From Ophiostoma sp. CBS 140.51 (lineage: Eukaryota; Ascomycota; Sordariomycetes; Ophiostomatales; Ophiostomataceae): a stretch of 64,000 bases of DNA. The position numbers and the translations under genes were made by a program. The first letter of the stretch is position 1. Every line of letters starts with the position of its first letter. The stretch covers positions 1 through 64,000 of the forward strand of contig JANSLP010000023.1 in the NCBI GenBank assembly GCA_029298735.1, read 5' to 3'. Below are positions 32,188-44,882 of this stretch, piece by piece. Under the pieces are notes generated by a model. The model saw only the letters and a program-made list of their open reading frames with translations, did not search any database and was not told where the DNA came from.

Positions 32188-32899
32188 GCACACAAAAAGA
32201 AACGTTTTTTGTTTTTTGTTTTCATCTCATACATGTTCATTTGCACTTTGTCATTATTTCTGTTGCTCTCATACTTTTTTGACTTCCTCTTTTTAATATT
32301 TCTGTACATATCTTTTTTTCTGTTACACCACAAGCATACACGTGTACATATACAATACCCCCTCATATTCTCTTCACTTTTCTTTACTACACACGATACA
32401 TTGGAAAAGGCAGATGTTGGCCTAGGAGAAAATATAAACATGATAGAAACAATGTTCATCTAAGACGATTGTCATGGCTAGTGTTTTTGTTAAATTTAAT
32501 GCTATTAACCATGGTTATCATGTCTGCCTATGCAGACAGTGTGAAATTTATGTCGTGATTTTTATGATTTTTTTGTTATTATTCTGTATGTTTTTCAATT
32601 ATTTATTTATGTTTCTTTTTATCTACTTTTATTTCTCTCCTTTTTACTAAAACAAAATAAAATAACGTGATAAATCATCCCGCACAATACTTAATTGGAA
32701 GTGTAAATAAGAATGGATTGTTATCGTATTGTAAGTAAATCGAGAAGAGGCTTCATCACTCGGCATGTAACAACCGGGACCAGCCTCATGGGTATAAATT
32801 ACATGGCCGAAGAGAAGGTAGAAAACAAAAAGAAAATGCCGCCAGGTATCACCGAATAAAGAGCACCAAAAATACATAGTAAGAAGAACACCCAGAAGC
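32188..32899. other. AT-rich region between convergent GH72 and RAX1-like genes
   Basis: The 3' regions of two converging genes. The sequence is AT-rich, especially 32200-32340 and 32460-32720, with many T runs and no credible frame except the short extension discussed for the RAX1-like C-terminus (32799-32899). Poly(A) sites of both genes are expected here. Confidence 0.5.
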
Positions 32900-34674
32900 C
32901 TACATTGCCGGGCTGGGGATAAACAGCGAGATAACCGTAAGTGTCGCCGAAGCCAGACCAGCCCACAACACAGCGCCCCAGACAGCACGGTTCTGCATCG
33001 ACCGCACGCCCGTATGCTGAACGGCCACTGTGCGGCTCCCAAGACCGGTGCTGGCTGGCCACAACTCGGCCGACAGACGACGATAGAACGGCGTCCGTCT
33101 CTGCCGACGGGCCCACGGTTCGCTCTCTGGGTCATTGCGTGGGCCCAAAGCTTGCAGGCTGACCTTGCGGAGAGGATCGATGCGGCTCGATGTGGAGCTC
33201 GTTGATGCCTGATGACGGTGGCCGCGCTGGTAGCTTTTACCACCGGACTTGCCCGCCATACCCTTCTCAAGGTCTAGGGAGTAGGCGGACATGGGCGAGC
33301 CAGCTTCCTCGTCGTCACCATCGTCATCGTCAATCTCCCATGGTCGTAGCAGTCTCTGCGCACGAAAGTGTAGAAGCAGGTCAATCTTTCGCCATGCCGC
33401 CAGGAGTACAGCCAGTGCCGGCCACCAGAAGGCTAGGCATGCTATCCGGGGAAGGCAATTGGCCATATTCAGCATCCCTGGCGGTGCGTGCTTTTCCTTA
33501 CCACCGACCAGCAAAATGAGGACAATATCTAGTGCCACGCCGACAAGGAACATTACCAGTGCCATGATCTTGACGAACACTAGCCGTGGTGAGCTCTTCT
33601 CGATATTGCCGACACACCAGTCGCGGACAAACATGGGGAACGACTGTTCCCGGAGTGCAGATTCTGCAGCCAGAAAGGCAGGCAGAAGGGCAGAGGGGTG
33701 AGTGGTGCGTTTTGCGGCACGAAGGCATGCAAGGCGTTCTGGTGGAAACAGGTCTGGGAGCGGTCTCTCTCCATTGGCAGCAACGTAGTGGCGGACAACA
33801 CGACTAAGCTCATCATGAAATGGCTGTTGCTGCTGGAAGTCAAAAGAAGCTACAGAGCCACCGTTTGGTAGTACCATGCCTGGACTAATCTCACCGTACC
33901 TGGATGGTGTGTGTTTTGATTTTGGAGCTTCTACGGCAGATATTGGCTCTGTCGCCTCGGGCAGGTTCTCCAGAATGGTGAGGATGTTTGTCAGCTTGGC
34001 GTTGTCGGACCGTTGGTGGATTGATGCTGCAAGGCGTGAAGAGGTAGATAGTTGAGAAGAGACGCTGGCCATGGAGGACACGGATGCTGCCGTTGCAGTA
34101 CTGGCAACTGAGTTGGTTCGTGGTTTGTACTGTCCATTGGCACCATAGGGATATCCCGTGTTGCTTGTGTCGATGCTGAGATTATGCCTGCTATGGCTTC
34201 GGCTACTGCTTGCACTGGGTCCTCGGCTGTGTGGAATGTGCTGCTTGCCATTTATAGATGCTGTTGGTGGTTGTGGGTGTATTGACGTTTCAGTTGTTGG
34301 TGCATTAGCGGCCGATGCGGCAGCCTTCGCATCCTCCTGAGCAGCTTCTGCGGCTTCTGCTGGGCCCCATACGGGAGCCATTTGCCGTTGTTGTGATGGA
34401 AGGCGACTCCATCGCTCGACATAGTCGCAGTACCATAGAAAGAACTGAAGGTTCTCGGCACGGCGCTCCACATAGTAGAGGTAGTCCATGAAACCGTTGA
34501 GATCACATGGCTAAAATTGTTAGCAAGGTGATGCGAGTTCTCGTTTAAGTAGGATACTTCTTGGATACACACCTGCAAAGACTTGTTCTGAACTGTGTTC
34601 TCAAACGAGATGTCGAGACTGGCTTCCCGACTGTGATTCTTTGACCTCCGCCGGTTGTGGCTCGGGGAAGCCAT
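32900..34674 (-). CDS. RAX1: RGS-domain membrane protein, RAX1-like
   Basis: Complement of join(32900-34510, 34573-34674), 570 residues. The N-terminal part matches an RGS fold, with NGFMDYLYYVERRAENLQF and FLWYCDYVERW near residues 39-64 and a second conserved stretch around 245-310. A Ser/Ala/Thr-rich segment (about 80-180) splits the domain. Three hydrophobic helices follow at about 343-370, 389-406 and 544-566. An N-terminal RGS domain plus three C-terminal membrane segments is the layout of yeast RAX1, which marks bud sites, and of related fungal RGS proteins (RgsD type). GAP activity on a G-alpha subunit is possible but unproven. The 62-nt intron (34511-34572) has a gctaac branch site and joins KSLQ to PCDLNGF in phase 0. 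The CT-rich leader on its own strand appears as purine-rich sequence beyond 34680. Confidence 0.78.
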
Positions 34675-37600
34675 GGTGAGTGAGTGTGGGTTGGTGACAA
34701 TAGTGTGTTGTGTCTGGGGGCCAGAGAGGCAGATGATGATGGTATGGGGCGCGTATAAAAATAAGCTGAGCAGACGTTACATCTATGGGGACATGAAGTG
34801 AGAAAGAAAGTGAAGAGAGCGAAAAGGAGAAAGGGGGAAAATAGAGAAAGATCAAGATGGCGACGGGGAGGCCAGTATATAGCCCTTTCTTATCCACAAC
34901 AGATCCAAGAGAATGACAGACTACCGACGTGTGAGTGGGGAGAAAGTCCTGTCTGTCAGGTTGGAACTGTTTGGCAGCTCCCGAGATTTGCAAAACCACA
35001 GCAAGGCCGAGAAAGGAGAAAGGAGAGAAGAGAAGAGAGAACAAAAGCACTGGCCAGCCACAAACACGTCAAGTTTGGTCTGGCTAAAAAGGATGAGCGA
35101 AACTTTGCTTTCCTCAGATGCAGAAACAAAGGAAAGCCACGTTTGCTGTCATGCTCTCGTGTCCGTGCTTTTTGAGAGAGGGCGAGGCGGTTTATCGATG
35201 CTGGTTCGTGATGAGAGGGGTGTGTAGGAGGGGAAGAGGGGTGAAGAGAGGGTGAGCCATGGGTTTAATACATACGAGCGAGAGAAACGAGAGCGAGTGT
35301 TGTCAAAATAAAATAAAGACGGTGAATCAATCTTTGCGCACAGTCGGTCTGCGTTCCGAATGTTGCGTGGGGCATGGAGGGGAGGGGGTCGAGAGGACAG
35401 GGTTGGAGGCTGGGAGGAGTGTGTTGTCGTCGATCAATTTGTCAACCTGAGACCCATATCGTTCTTTGGTTCTCACGATTCTCGTCTTTCGGCCTGGCCA
35501 AAACTGTATTCTTCTGTAAAATGTCGACGACCGGGGTGCAGGGGATGGGGGTAAATAAAAGAAAAAGACCAATTCTGCATCTTGTGAAGAAAAGAGACTA
35601 CGACAAGGATGGCGAAAGAGGGAGGCAAACCACGCGAGTCGAGCAAGATATCTCGAGACACGGCGAACCGATAAAAAGAAGAAGAAGAAGGTCAAGGAAC
35701 AGGGGCAGATAACCTTGTGACGGTCGAGACGGGAAGGCACAGACTGGGAGATGGCCGCCAGGGGAGAGGTCGGTTGGAGGGCATTCTGAGACTTGCGGAA
35801 GACGAGGAATATGGAATATGGAATTGGAATATGGATATCGAGAAGCGGCGGTGGACGTGTGATGGAAGAAGAAAGCGAGAGGGAGAGAAGTAAGAAAGAG
35901 ACGTGTTCAGGGGGACAATAAGAGACCAATCGCATTTGATGTTGACCTCAAAGACATGGATGTTGGAAGGAAGGAAGTCGCGTGGGGTGGTGTGTTGGAT
36001 GGTGTGGGAAGGTGCAGGCAGGCATGAGGCTCTTGTCTGCAGCCCGACGGGGAAGGAGGGGGGACCTGCATGCAGGGCTTGCGTCAGGTACGGATACGAC
36101 ATCGACTATTTTTTGTGCGGCACAGAATGGCGACATTACTTGGTGCGCTCTTTCCCTTTTGCACTTTTGCGCACAGATGTTGCAGGGAAAGTGCGGCTGC
36201 TTGCACTGCTGGAGAGGGAAGGAAGCAGCAACGTTGCTTCCCTTTTAGGATGCTCTACTCTGTTGTGAAGTAAAAGCCTACGATATAACGTAAATATGGG
36301 AAAGAGCAGAAGTTAACTGTCTCACGATTTCCTCGGTAAGAGACGCAAAACGGCAAGAGAGAGCGTGAAAGGTGACCGGGCTCTTGGCCGGCCCAAGACG
36401 ACCGGGGAAGGCAAGTACGATGAGAGCTGTCACTTTTTCACAGGTTTTCTTTCACCGTCGCTCTCTTTTCCTTCTTCCTTCCAATCACACCTTCTCGATG
36501 CCCAATTGCTGTGACGAAGTGACTTGAGGCTGATTGCATCTCAAAACAACACTTCATTTTCTTCTTTCCACCCGGAGTGAAAGTCTGGTACACGCGTGCT
36601 AGGGTGGGTTTTGGAAGAGGCCATCACCAAATTGTGGACGGGTCGGATTTCACTTCTCTTTCTATATTTTTTGCTTCTGCCTTCTTGGCCGTACTCTTGT
36701 TCTGACACCTACCCCTCCATGAGTTACGACTGGGGTCTTGTGGTCTGGCCCGCGTCGGCCGCGATGTGCTGTCAACTTCTTCACAATGAGAAGGATAGAA
36801 GTGATACGCAAACGGCTGTCACTCCCTCCCAACCTTTTTTATTCGGCATGACAAAAAATCCGGATCCTGGTTGAAGATCGCAAGTAAGTGTTGTCTGGCC
36901 TTGGAGGCAATGGAGACGAAAAGTAAGGCCAGCCACACAGTTTGGCCGCCTCTTTCTTCTTACGTTTCAGGTCTGCGCCCAGCGCATTAAGTGGCGAAGG
37001 GCACTCTTGGTTTGTGTTATAATGTGGAGACGCGATGAATTCGTGTGCTCGACAATTTGTATTTGACCCTAGCTGAGCATACATCTACTACGTCGTACTC
37101 GTGGTTGTCTTCTTAACTTTCTTTTCCATCGCCAATCTCGCGAACTGCCTAATCGGGAAAGCTGGCGGTATAAGAGACCACAGCGGATAACGTAACCCAG
37201 TCACAATATGCGGCTCAACCGAGTTGTGTTAATGATATGATAACTCATACCATAGGCTTCGATTTCGTATTGTTTTACTCTGCTAGTTCCCGGGAAAGAG
37301 TGCAGTCAATTCGGTCTTCCCGGAGCCTCGCTCATAGGAGTCTCGAATCTTTGACATCTTCCTCCTAAAATAGGACCTCTCCATTTAGCCAGTACGAGCA
37401 TCATCGTCAGAACCAACAAGACAAATGTCAAGCGCTGACATCTGTCTTGTATTTAATCATCTTTTCTCCCACCTTTTATTGCTTCCTTCGCCCAGGTGCG
37501 TGGGAAGCTGATTTTGAGACGCAGATCCCCCCTCTTTGTCCTATTTTCCCGCCGTGCTGCGCCGCCAACTTGGATGTCGTTTCTCGGTATATATGTGGAA

Positions 37601-38924
37601 AGCGAACGGACTTACCGAGTAAAGGTAGGTAGCCCGGGTAGAGAATGATGAAAGTGCTGCCCTGTTGAGTCCCATTGATCGACAATCGTCACCCCGTTGT
37701 TACTTTTTTTGCACAGTCGCGTTCAAGCATTATCGTCTCTTCTGATATATCTCGGTTGCCTGAAGCCGGGCAAGGGCTAGGAAGGCTTCAAGGATTTGAA
37801 GAAGGAATCGAAAATCGAGATCGAGAAGTTAAAAGACAGAAAAAGTAGAGCGGACCTCAATGAGGCATTTCAAACAGAAAACGGAAAACGGCCCGTCTCC
37901 TTGTCAAATGACCACACTAGACGACAACGGTGAAACTGCAAACAAACTGGCGGTGTCTTCCTTTTAAGGAGCGTCTGCTATTCCCCATCGTATTTCCATT
38001 ATGACTGTACTCTTTTTTAAAACAGGACACCGAATGGGGATACAGGTCGATATCCTTTCTGGTCACGAAAACAACAAAACCGAGAGCGAGAAAGGCAACG
38101 TCATCTACTCAGTACACGAACTCATGAGTCAAGGGCCAAGTGTAGTCCCTTGGAGTCCCTTTCTGTGCTGTCTTTTGGGTCCTTGTTTCAGACCTTGTCA
38201 TGCGATGTGGGATGCACGCAGATCGCCTCTCGTTAAAATAGACTCGAATCGAGAGAAAAGAGAGCAGAGGATAGCCAGCCCTCGGTAAGGCTGTCCTTGA
38301 CTCTTGGCTAACACGGAAAGTCACGTCACGGACCATGCAATCGAGAATAGATTGTTGTCACATTTCTTGGTCGACTCGCGCCGCGCTTTTGATTAGGACA
38401 CGATGTAGATTGTCGCGATAATGGAGGCCACTCTTTTCGTGTCCAGTCCCGTAGAACAGGTGAAACCGAATAAGTTCGCGGTGGTCATGATTGAAGAAAA
38501 AAGGTCAAAAAAACCCCGGCCAAGCTCCAACGGCCGTCTCGCGTCCCCTGGCACACGAAACACAGGTGTCGTTGGATGCAGATTTGGTGAGGTTTACTCT
38601 CCGTACCTGGAATAGTGGGTCCCTGGAGAAATAGTGGGGCATCGCCTGCCGACACTCCAGCACCTCCAGCTCTCCAAGCCCCATAGTGACCGCTTACGTC
38701 CGCCATTCGGCTCCCTCCTGACCGCAAAACAACGACATCGAAACACATCCATCATCCTCACACTCTCATGGCCCGGTACGCGACGCGGTGTTTTCCAGTA
38801 ACGACGCCGGACTCGAAACAACTTTACGAGTGAAACAACGACGTTGACGGGGTGGTGCTTTGAGCTTTGGGTGGTTTGTGCGCGTCGCGTCTTTCGTTCT
38901 TACTTTCTTTTATTTCTTTTGCGC
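34675..38924. other. 4.2-kb divergent interval between RAX1-like and sugar-porter genes
   Basis: No gene is supported. From 34.7 to about 36.0 kb the + strand is purine-rich, which is the CT-rich leader of the RAX1-like gene on the - strand. There is a 12-bp perfect palindrome (agcaacgttgct) near 36225-36240. TGAGTCA occurs at 38125-38131. Two upstream ORFs precede the sugar porter: 64 codons (38421-38615) and 21 codons (38768-38833). Confidence 0.45.
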
Positions 38925-40685
38925 ATGGCGAGGAATTGTCGGACCGAGGAGGATAATCAGATTGACGACAACGAGGGCATCGAGCTACAGATCAGACGCG
39001 AAAGTACAGACGACCACGACCACGACGCTGACATGTCGCTCCGTGCTGACGAGCAGCCGCTGCTCCATGACGAAGGAGAAGGCAGCGGGCTGTTAAGGAA
39101 TGGCTCCGACGATATTGATGGCCTCCCCAAAGACCCGGCCGACCGCGAGGAGGGGAGTTCGGCACCAGGTCTCTTCATCTGGCTGCTCACTTTGTCGGCC
39201 GGCCTCAGTGGACTCTTGTTCGGCTACGACACGGGCGTCATCTCGGCCACGCTCGTGTCCATTGGCACCGCCTTGTCGGGCCGCGACCTCACCTCGTTTG
39301 ACAAGTCCATCATCACATCGTCGACGGCGCTGTTTGCACTGGCGGCGTCGCCCCTGGCTTCTGTCCTGGCAGACGCCCGCGGCCGCCGGCGGGTCATCTT
39401 TGCGGCGGATGCGCTGTTTGTGGTGGGCGCACTGATCCAATCGGCCAGCAGTTCTGTTGGGGTCATGGTGGTCGGCCGGTCTGTGGTGGGTGCCGCTGTT
39501 GGCGCGGCCAGCTTTGTTGTCCCCCTCTACATTGCCGAAGCGGCACCGTCGGCACACCGTGGCCGGCTCATCACGGTCAATGTGTTGTTCATCACGCTGG
39601 GGCAGGTAATTGCCTACGTGCTGGGCTGGCTGCTAGCGGCGCATGCAGACCCACGCACGGCATGGCGGTGGATGGTTGGACTGGGTGCAGTGCCCGCACT
39701 GCTACAGGCCGTGCTGGTCCTGTTGATGCCCGAGTCGCCGCGCTGGTTGGTCAAGGCTGGCCAGACGGCCGAGGCGCGCGCCGTCATTGGCCGTGTCCAG
39801 GGCAGCAGTGGCAGTTCAGCCACCACGTCCACCATTCTCAAGACTATCGAGACGGAAGTGCGTGCTGAGGATGAGGCTAGGCGGGTGCGCCAGCAGGCAC
39901 GACGGATGCCGACCACCACGGCATCGGGCGGCCTCTGGCGGTTCGTTCCTCGCTGGCTGCTCATCGATGGCGATACGTGGGCCGCGCTCTTTGGCGTTCG
40001 CCGCAACCGCCGCGCTTTGACCATTGCCTGTCTGCTACAAGGCCTACAGCAGCTCTGCGGGTTCAACTCGCTCATGTACTTTTCGGCCACCATCTTTACG
40101 CTTGTCGGCTTCGACCAGCCTACTCTGACGGCCTTGACGGTGGCCGCCACCAACTTCGTCTTTACCGTGGCCGCACTGCTGCTCGTCGACCGCATCGGCC
40201 GCCGACGTGTGCTGCTCTACTCGATCCCGCTGATGGCTTTGGGGTTGGTCCTGGCTGCCTACGGATTTTCGTTCCTCGATTTGTCGGTTGGCGACGGTGA
40301 TGACGGTGCAAAGCCGCCCTCATCGGGCGGCGGCTCTGCAGCTTCCATCGTCCTCGCCAGCATCATGCTCTACGTTGCCGCCTACGCCATCGGCCTCGGC
40401 AACGTCCCCTGGATGCAGAGCGAGCTCTTTGCGCTCGACGTCCGATCTTTGGGCAGTGGCCTGGCTACAGGCACCAACTGGCTCGCCAATTTTGTCATTG
40501 GCCTGACGTTCTTGCCGCTCATGGACGCGCTGACCCCATCGTGGACGTTTGTTCTGTATGCCGTCGTCTGCATTGTTGGCTTTTGCCTGGTGCGTGGCTG
40601 CTACCCAGAGACGAGCGGGCTCAGCTTGGAGGCAGCGGCCAGTTTATTGGATGCGGACGACTGGGGTGTCAGTCGGAGGAGGTAG
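38925..40685 (+). CDS. MFS sugar porter, myo-inositol transporter type
   Basis: A single exon of 586 residues from the first ATG (38925); an upstream extension of the frame has no ATG. It is a twelve-helix plasma-membrane proton symporter of the sugar porter family. Visible landmarks are GLLFGYDTGVISATLV in helix 1, the DARGRRR loop, PLYIAEAAPSAHRGR after helix 4, PESPRWLVKAG in the central loop, GLQQLCGFNSLMYF in helix 7, DRIGRRR and a terminal PETSGLSLE. The helix-1 sequence, the FITLGQVIAYVLGW segment and overall order most resemble fungal ITR-type inositol transporters; another polyol is possible. The acidic N-terminus (about 1-80) and a Ser/Gly loop near 455-470 are likely cytosolic or loop extensions. 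Up to two uORFs lie upstream. Confidence 0.85.
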   Translation: MARNCRTEEDNQIDDNEGIELQIRRESTDDHDHDADMSLRADEQPLLHDEGEGSGLLRNGSDDIDGLPKDPADREEGSSAPGLFIWLLTLSAGLSGLLFGYDTGVISATLVSIGTALSGRDLTSFDKSIITSSTALFALAASPLASVLADARGRRRVIFAADALFVVGALIQSASSSVGVMVVGRSVVGAAVGAASFVVPLYIAEAAPSAHRGRLITVNVLFITLGQVIAYVLGWLLAAHADPRTAWRWMVGLGAVPALLQAVLVLLMPESPRWLVKAGQTAEARAVIGRVQGSSGSSATTSTILKTIETEVRAEDEARRVRQQARRMPTTTASGGLWRFVPRWLLIDGDTWAALFGVRRNRRALTIACLLQGLQQLCGFNSLMYFSATIFTLVGFDQPTLTALTVAATNFVFTVAALLLVDRIGRRRVLLYSIPLMALGLVLAAYGFSFLDLSVGDGDDGAKPPSSGGGSAASIVLASIMLYVAAYAIGLGNVPWMQSELFALDVRSLGSGLATGTNWLANFVIGLTFLPLMDALTPSWTFVLYAVVCIVGFCLVRGCYPETSGLSLEAAASLLDADDWGVSRRR

Positions 40686-43600
40686 GCCCGCCTCGAACGT
40701 GTCTTTGTATATATTGTAGCCCAGCCTGCTCATCTACTCTTTTTGTATCATCTTTTTCACGGCCGTTGAACGGCCGCCTCGTGCCAAGCCCGTGTTGCAA
40801 CGGCCTGACTCCGTTATGGTTATGTATACATCGTTTGTTAAGCTTTTGTTTAAGCTATTCGCCACGAGAGAGGCGGCTGCGGTCAATCATTGACGGTTAA
40901 AGGCTTCCTCCGTTGAAACGAGAGCCTCGCCCTAGCAAAAGTAGGCAGCCTCGACAGCCTAGGAAACAGCTGAAAAACTGACAGGTGAAAAGGCCTAGAA
41001 CGTCACCTGCAGGTGTGCGGAAAATAGCGGCAAGAATCGGGAGCGAGGAGGGAGGCTGAAAACAGTGCCATGCACGTCCCCAGCGGGCAAAGCCGAAGAA
41101 GACAAAACAACGCGGACTGTTTTCGAGCTGAGAATCTTAAAATATTTCAAATGTCCCCACGACGATAGCTTCACATAAAAAATCTCCAGATTAAAATGAA
41201 CGTTTTAGAAATATTCAAGGAGGGTTTCCCCCCTCTCCCCTGAGCACCCCTCGTTTTGTTTTCCGGAGACGCACGTGTTTTTACATCCATTTTCATAAAA
41301 AGTTCTTCGGTTTCTGGATACCGAGAAAGGAATAACCAATAAAAATGAGAATAAGAATAAGAAATTCTTGGGCGGGCCAAGCCTCTAATACGGAACGAGG
41401 GCCCACGGCGTACCCGCCTGTGGTGGGATCTCAGTGGGCTGGTAGGATCTCATTTTTTTTCTTCACAATTTTTTGTCAGCTTTCTTTCTTTCCAGCACTT
41501 CTCTCACCGCGGCACAGCTGTTATGGCAGCATGATGTCACAAAAGTGTGAGAAAAGTACGTCAATGGCGCTCCCATAGACACAAAAATGTCCAAGCGCCC
41601 AGACCACCTCGGCCCACGGAGGTCGTTGAAGGGCGAGGCTTCCCCCAAAATAGTTAGCAGGAGACTTGCACGGAGAAAAAAAATATGTGAATGCGATAAC
41701 GACAAGGAAAACAGGGGGCTATGGTGAAGTAGCTTTCAGATGCATGGTTCCATCATGTCGTCCCTCGAGCAGCGTGTTTTTGAATTCTTTTCTTCGAGGT
41801 CTACCATTTCCCTTTTCGAGTAATTTTACCGGGAACCTGAAGATGCCCACCCACGGTTTTTGTCTTTTTTGCTTTTTTGCTCCTCCGCTCGTAGTCTCGT
41901 AACTTATTCCATTTTGATGCTTTCTTTGCGAGACGATCATTTGCGGGCGTTTTCCTGGGAACGAGTGCTACACGAACTACAGTACTTCTCCCCAGACAGG
42001 CTGAGTAAGGCCCTTGCATATCACCAACGGCAACTCCAAACAACACCAAACCCCAAACAAAATATACGAAGCATGCAGTTCGTGGTTCTCTGGGCTGAAC
42101 CGGCAGTGTTCTTTGATTGGCACACGGCGGCAAAGACGGCCGAGTTAAAGTAACATCAACACCCGTAACATTGGTTGGTTGACGTGACGCAGCATACGAC
42201 AGCAGACGACGTATCTGCATCAGAGCTGTCTGACAAACGAATCTGTCATTTTGATTGCTTTTGACAGCTCCAGATAAATAGAATCCTTCTGGCGGCAACA
42301 TAGCGGCAACCCGAAAGACAGTTCTCACCGACTGTCAAGGGGCGACTCAATGTCAAAGCTTTGATGTTGGGAGGGCGCAATGGGGTCATAGACGTTCTTT
42401 GCAATAGAAAACAAGAAAGTCTCGAACTTCGAATGACAGAGAACAATTGCTTGATAATTTCAGAAGAGCCGTCGACGTAAAACTGTGAAAACTGTTGGAC
42501 CGAGGCGTGTTAGGTGCCAAGGAAAACACGGATATGGAAAGAGAATGGTTGATTTCGAAGGGAAGAAAAAAGGACAGGGGGTGCGGCCTGGACACTTGGT
42601 GTGGTGGGGACAGCAATCGACAAAAACTCCACTGATCCACTGAGAGACCCACTGAGCGGATGGCAAGGCCGGGTGTTGCACAAAACAAAACGCGTGGTTG
42701 AAGGTGGTCTCCATCTCTATCAGGCCAGATCCGGTCAGAGGGGCGAGTGTGGCCACGGCGCCGGAGTGAATACAGCACCGACAACGAGCAAGAACAAGAA
42801 AGAAGAGTAGAAAAACATGCTGTTGTGGAGGCTGTTATGTGGTTCATGAGTGGGTTTTCTACAATTGAGGAGACTCTGGAACAGACGTCCGTCGCAATGC
42901 CATCACAGCCTGTGAAACGGATATATTGGGCAGGAACGACTCACGGCAGTTGTCCCGTGGAAAGAGCATCCGTGAACCAAAGAGTTCTCAATTTCAAGAA
43001 GAGTAGGAACGATGCACACACAGTTGCATCAAAACAACAAAGGATGCAGTAACGAATGCGAGTGCGAATAGCAGGGGATTAGATAATACGACGTTCTTGT
43101 AGTTGTGATTGCGAAGCTTGCGTGGACATTCATCAACAGCAACATCGACAACAAGAGTCACAACAACAGATAGGATACCTTCCCCAACTTCAACGGTCAG
43201 ATGCACTTGAAACAAACTCCCTAAACCCCGACTTTTGAAGACGTGATGCGTTTCTTGATAATCATTAAGTTCGACCGGTTCGGGCGGTCTCCAAAAATGG
43301 ACCCTGTCCGAGATCTTTTATGAACAATCAGGAGCAACCAGGAACGACTGGAAAAGGACCATCCATCATAAACGGTCACGACGGATGCCGGGTTTAGGCT
43401 TCATAAAAGTCGGAACACGGGGTTTACACCGCTGTCGTGCAGCTGTCCCTCGCTGTCAACGTTCGTCAATATGACCGTTTAGTGGCTGTGGCAGCTGGGT
43501 TGTATGGGCTCGACAGGGGTGTACCAGGGCGTGCCAGGGGGTGCACACTGATCCAGGACAGGCCGAAAGCACGAAGGCGCGAGTTTGTTTTGTCATCTTT

Positions 43601-44882
43601 GCGCTATCGAAGGAAGGAGCACCCAGACCACCTGCAGGTTTTGGAGAAAGCCCAGCGCAAAAGAAAAAAACCAACAGCTTGAGTGGGGCACCTCACGCGG
43701 CTGACTGGTCTCTTGTAAATTGGAGGTGTTATGGAGCATTAGAAACATTACTCGAGCACTAAGAAGGCGCGACCGATGATGCCCAGAAACATCATAGCCA
43801 TGACAGGAAAGAGACAAACATTGGCATCAAGGGAGGAAGGAGCGATGATGGGAACTGAAGAGTAAAGACAACCCAGAGAACAATTGACCGAATGAAAATA
43901 GAAGACAGTCGAGACACCCCACGGCATCATCCGATTGCAGTCGCAAAACGGGAACAATTGAGGCCCCGAGAGAAAAAAGTTGTTCCCCAAAGTCAGAAAA
44001 AGAAAAATCCAACGTCACGGATCTAGTTCGCCACCCGACCAACGGGCGGGAACAAAACCCCGGCAAGCACGAACGAGCTTCCATCACGTAAGAGAGCCAG
44101 AGGCGGCAGAAGCAGATTAAGAAACGGAAAGAAATGTGCAAATCATAGTGCCCGGCCTTGAGAAGCTCCTTCTCCAAGAGGCTCCAAGCAGGTCCTAAGA
44201 GGTCCAGCCAAGAGCCTGACCATACTGACCATGTTCTGCCGACCCCGTATGGTGCGCCCCTCGCCGCTTCCTTTTTTGGTTCTTTCCTTTCTTTGAAGAG
44301 CTTTCGTACTTAATACTCGCTTTCCCGTTTCCATTTCCCCTTGTCCATTTACTTTCCCCTCCTCTGTTTTTGTTGTCTTCTTTTATTCTTCTGTTCTCCA
44401 TTCCTCATAACATCATCGACAAACACTACCCATCCTCACGAGCCGACCTCCTCTCCTCTCCACACATCCGCAGGTTGCCCTGCACTTGTTTACATATTTT
44501 CACACCACCCCGACAGCAAATTCCACAGAAATTAGCTGCCCCGTCGACGAAACCCGCCCAAAGCGCAGTATTACCGACCAAATTCCCCTTATCTTTACGC
44601 TATTATTGGATTTTTTCACTCTTTCCTTTTTGGAAGAGCTGTTTTAAAAACCCATTGTTTTGGTTGTTTATTCCGAAATCTTTGCATCTCATGATCTTTC
44701 TTTGATTTCGATTTCACAAAAGACAACGGCATTGTTTTCGCTACTCAAATAACGCCCCGGCACCGTGATACAAAACTTTTCTGACAGCATCGACGTCATC
44801 ATCTCCGAATCCACACAGCCCGTTAGTAGTGTTTACACGACAATAACAACAACAATAACGACACCGGCTGCCATCCCACACA
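40686..44882. other. 4.2-kb gene-poor interval
   Basis: No gene is supported. The region is of mixed composition, with an AT-rich stretch around 41140-41370 and several short overlapping frames that match nothing I recognise. From about 44270 to 44480 the + strand is CT-rich and leads toward the DHA1 transporter; 44580-44720 is T-rich. Confidence 0.45.

Noticed and set aside
30721..32193. 490-codon open frame antisense to the GH72 gene
   Set aside because: Same codon-bias artefact. The sense frame has a signal peptide, both catalytic glutamates and a GPI signal.
38844..38924. Upstream extension of the sugar-porter frame by 27 codons
   Set aside because: It begins at TTG with no ATG in frame; 38925 is the first ATG.
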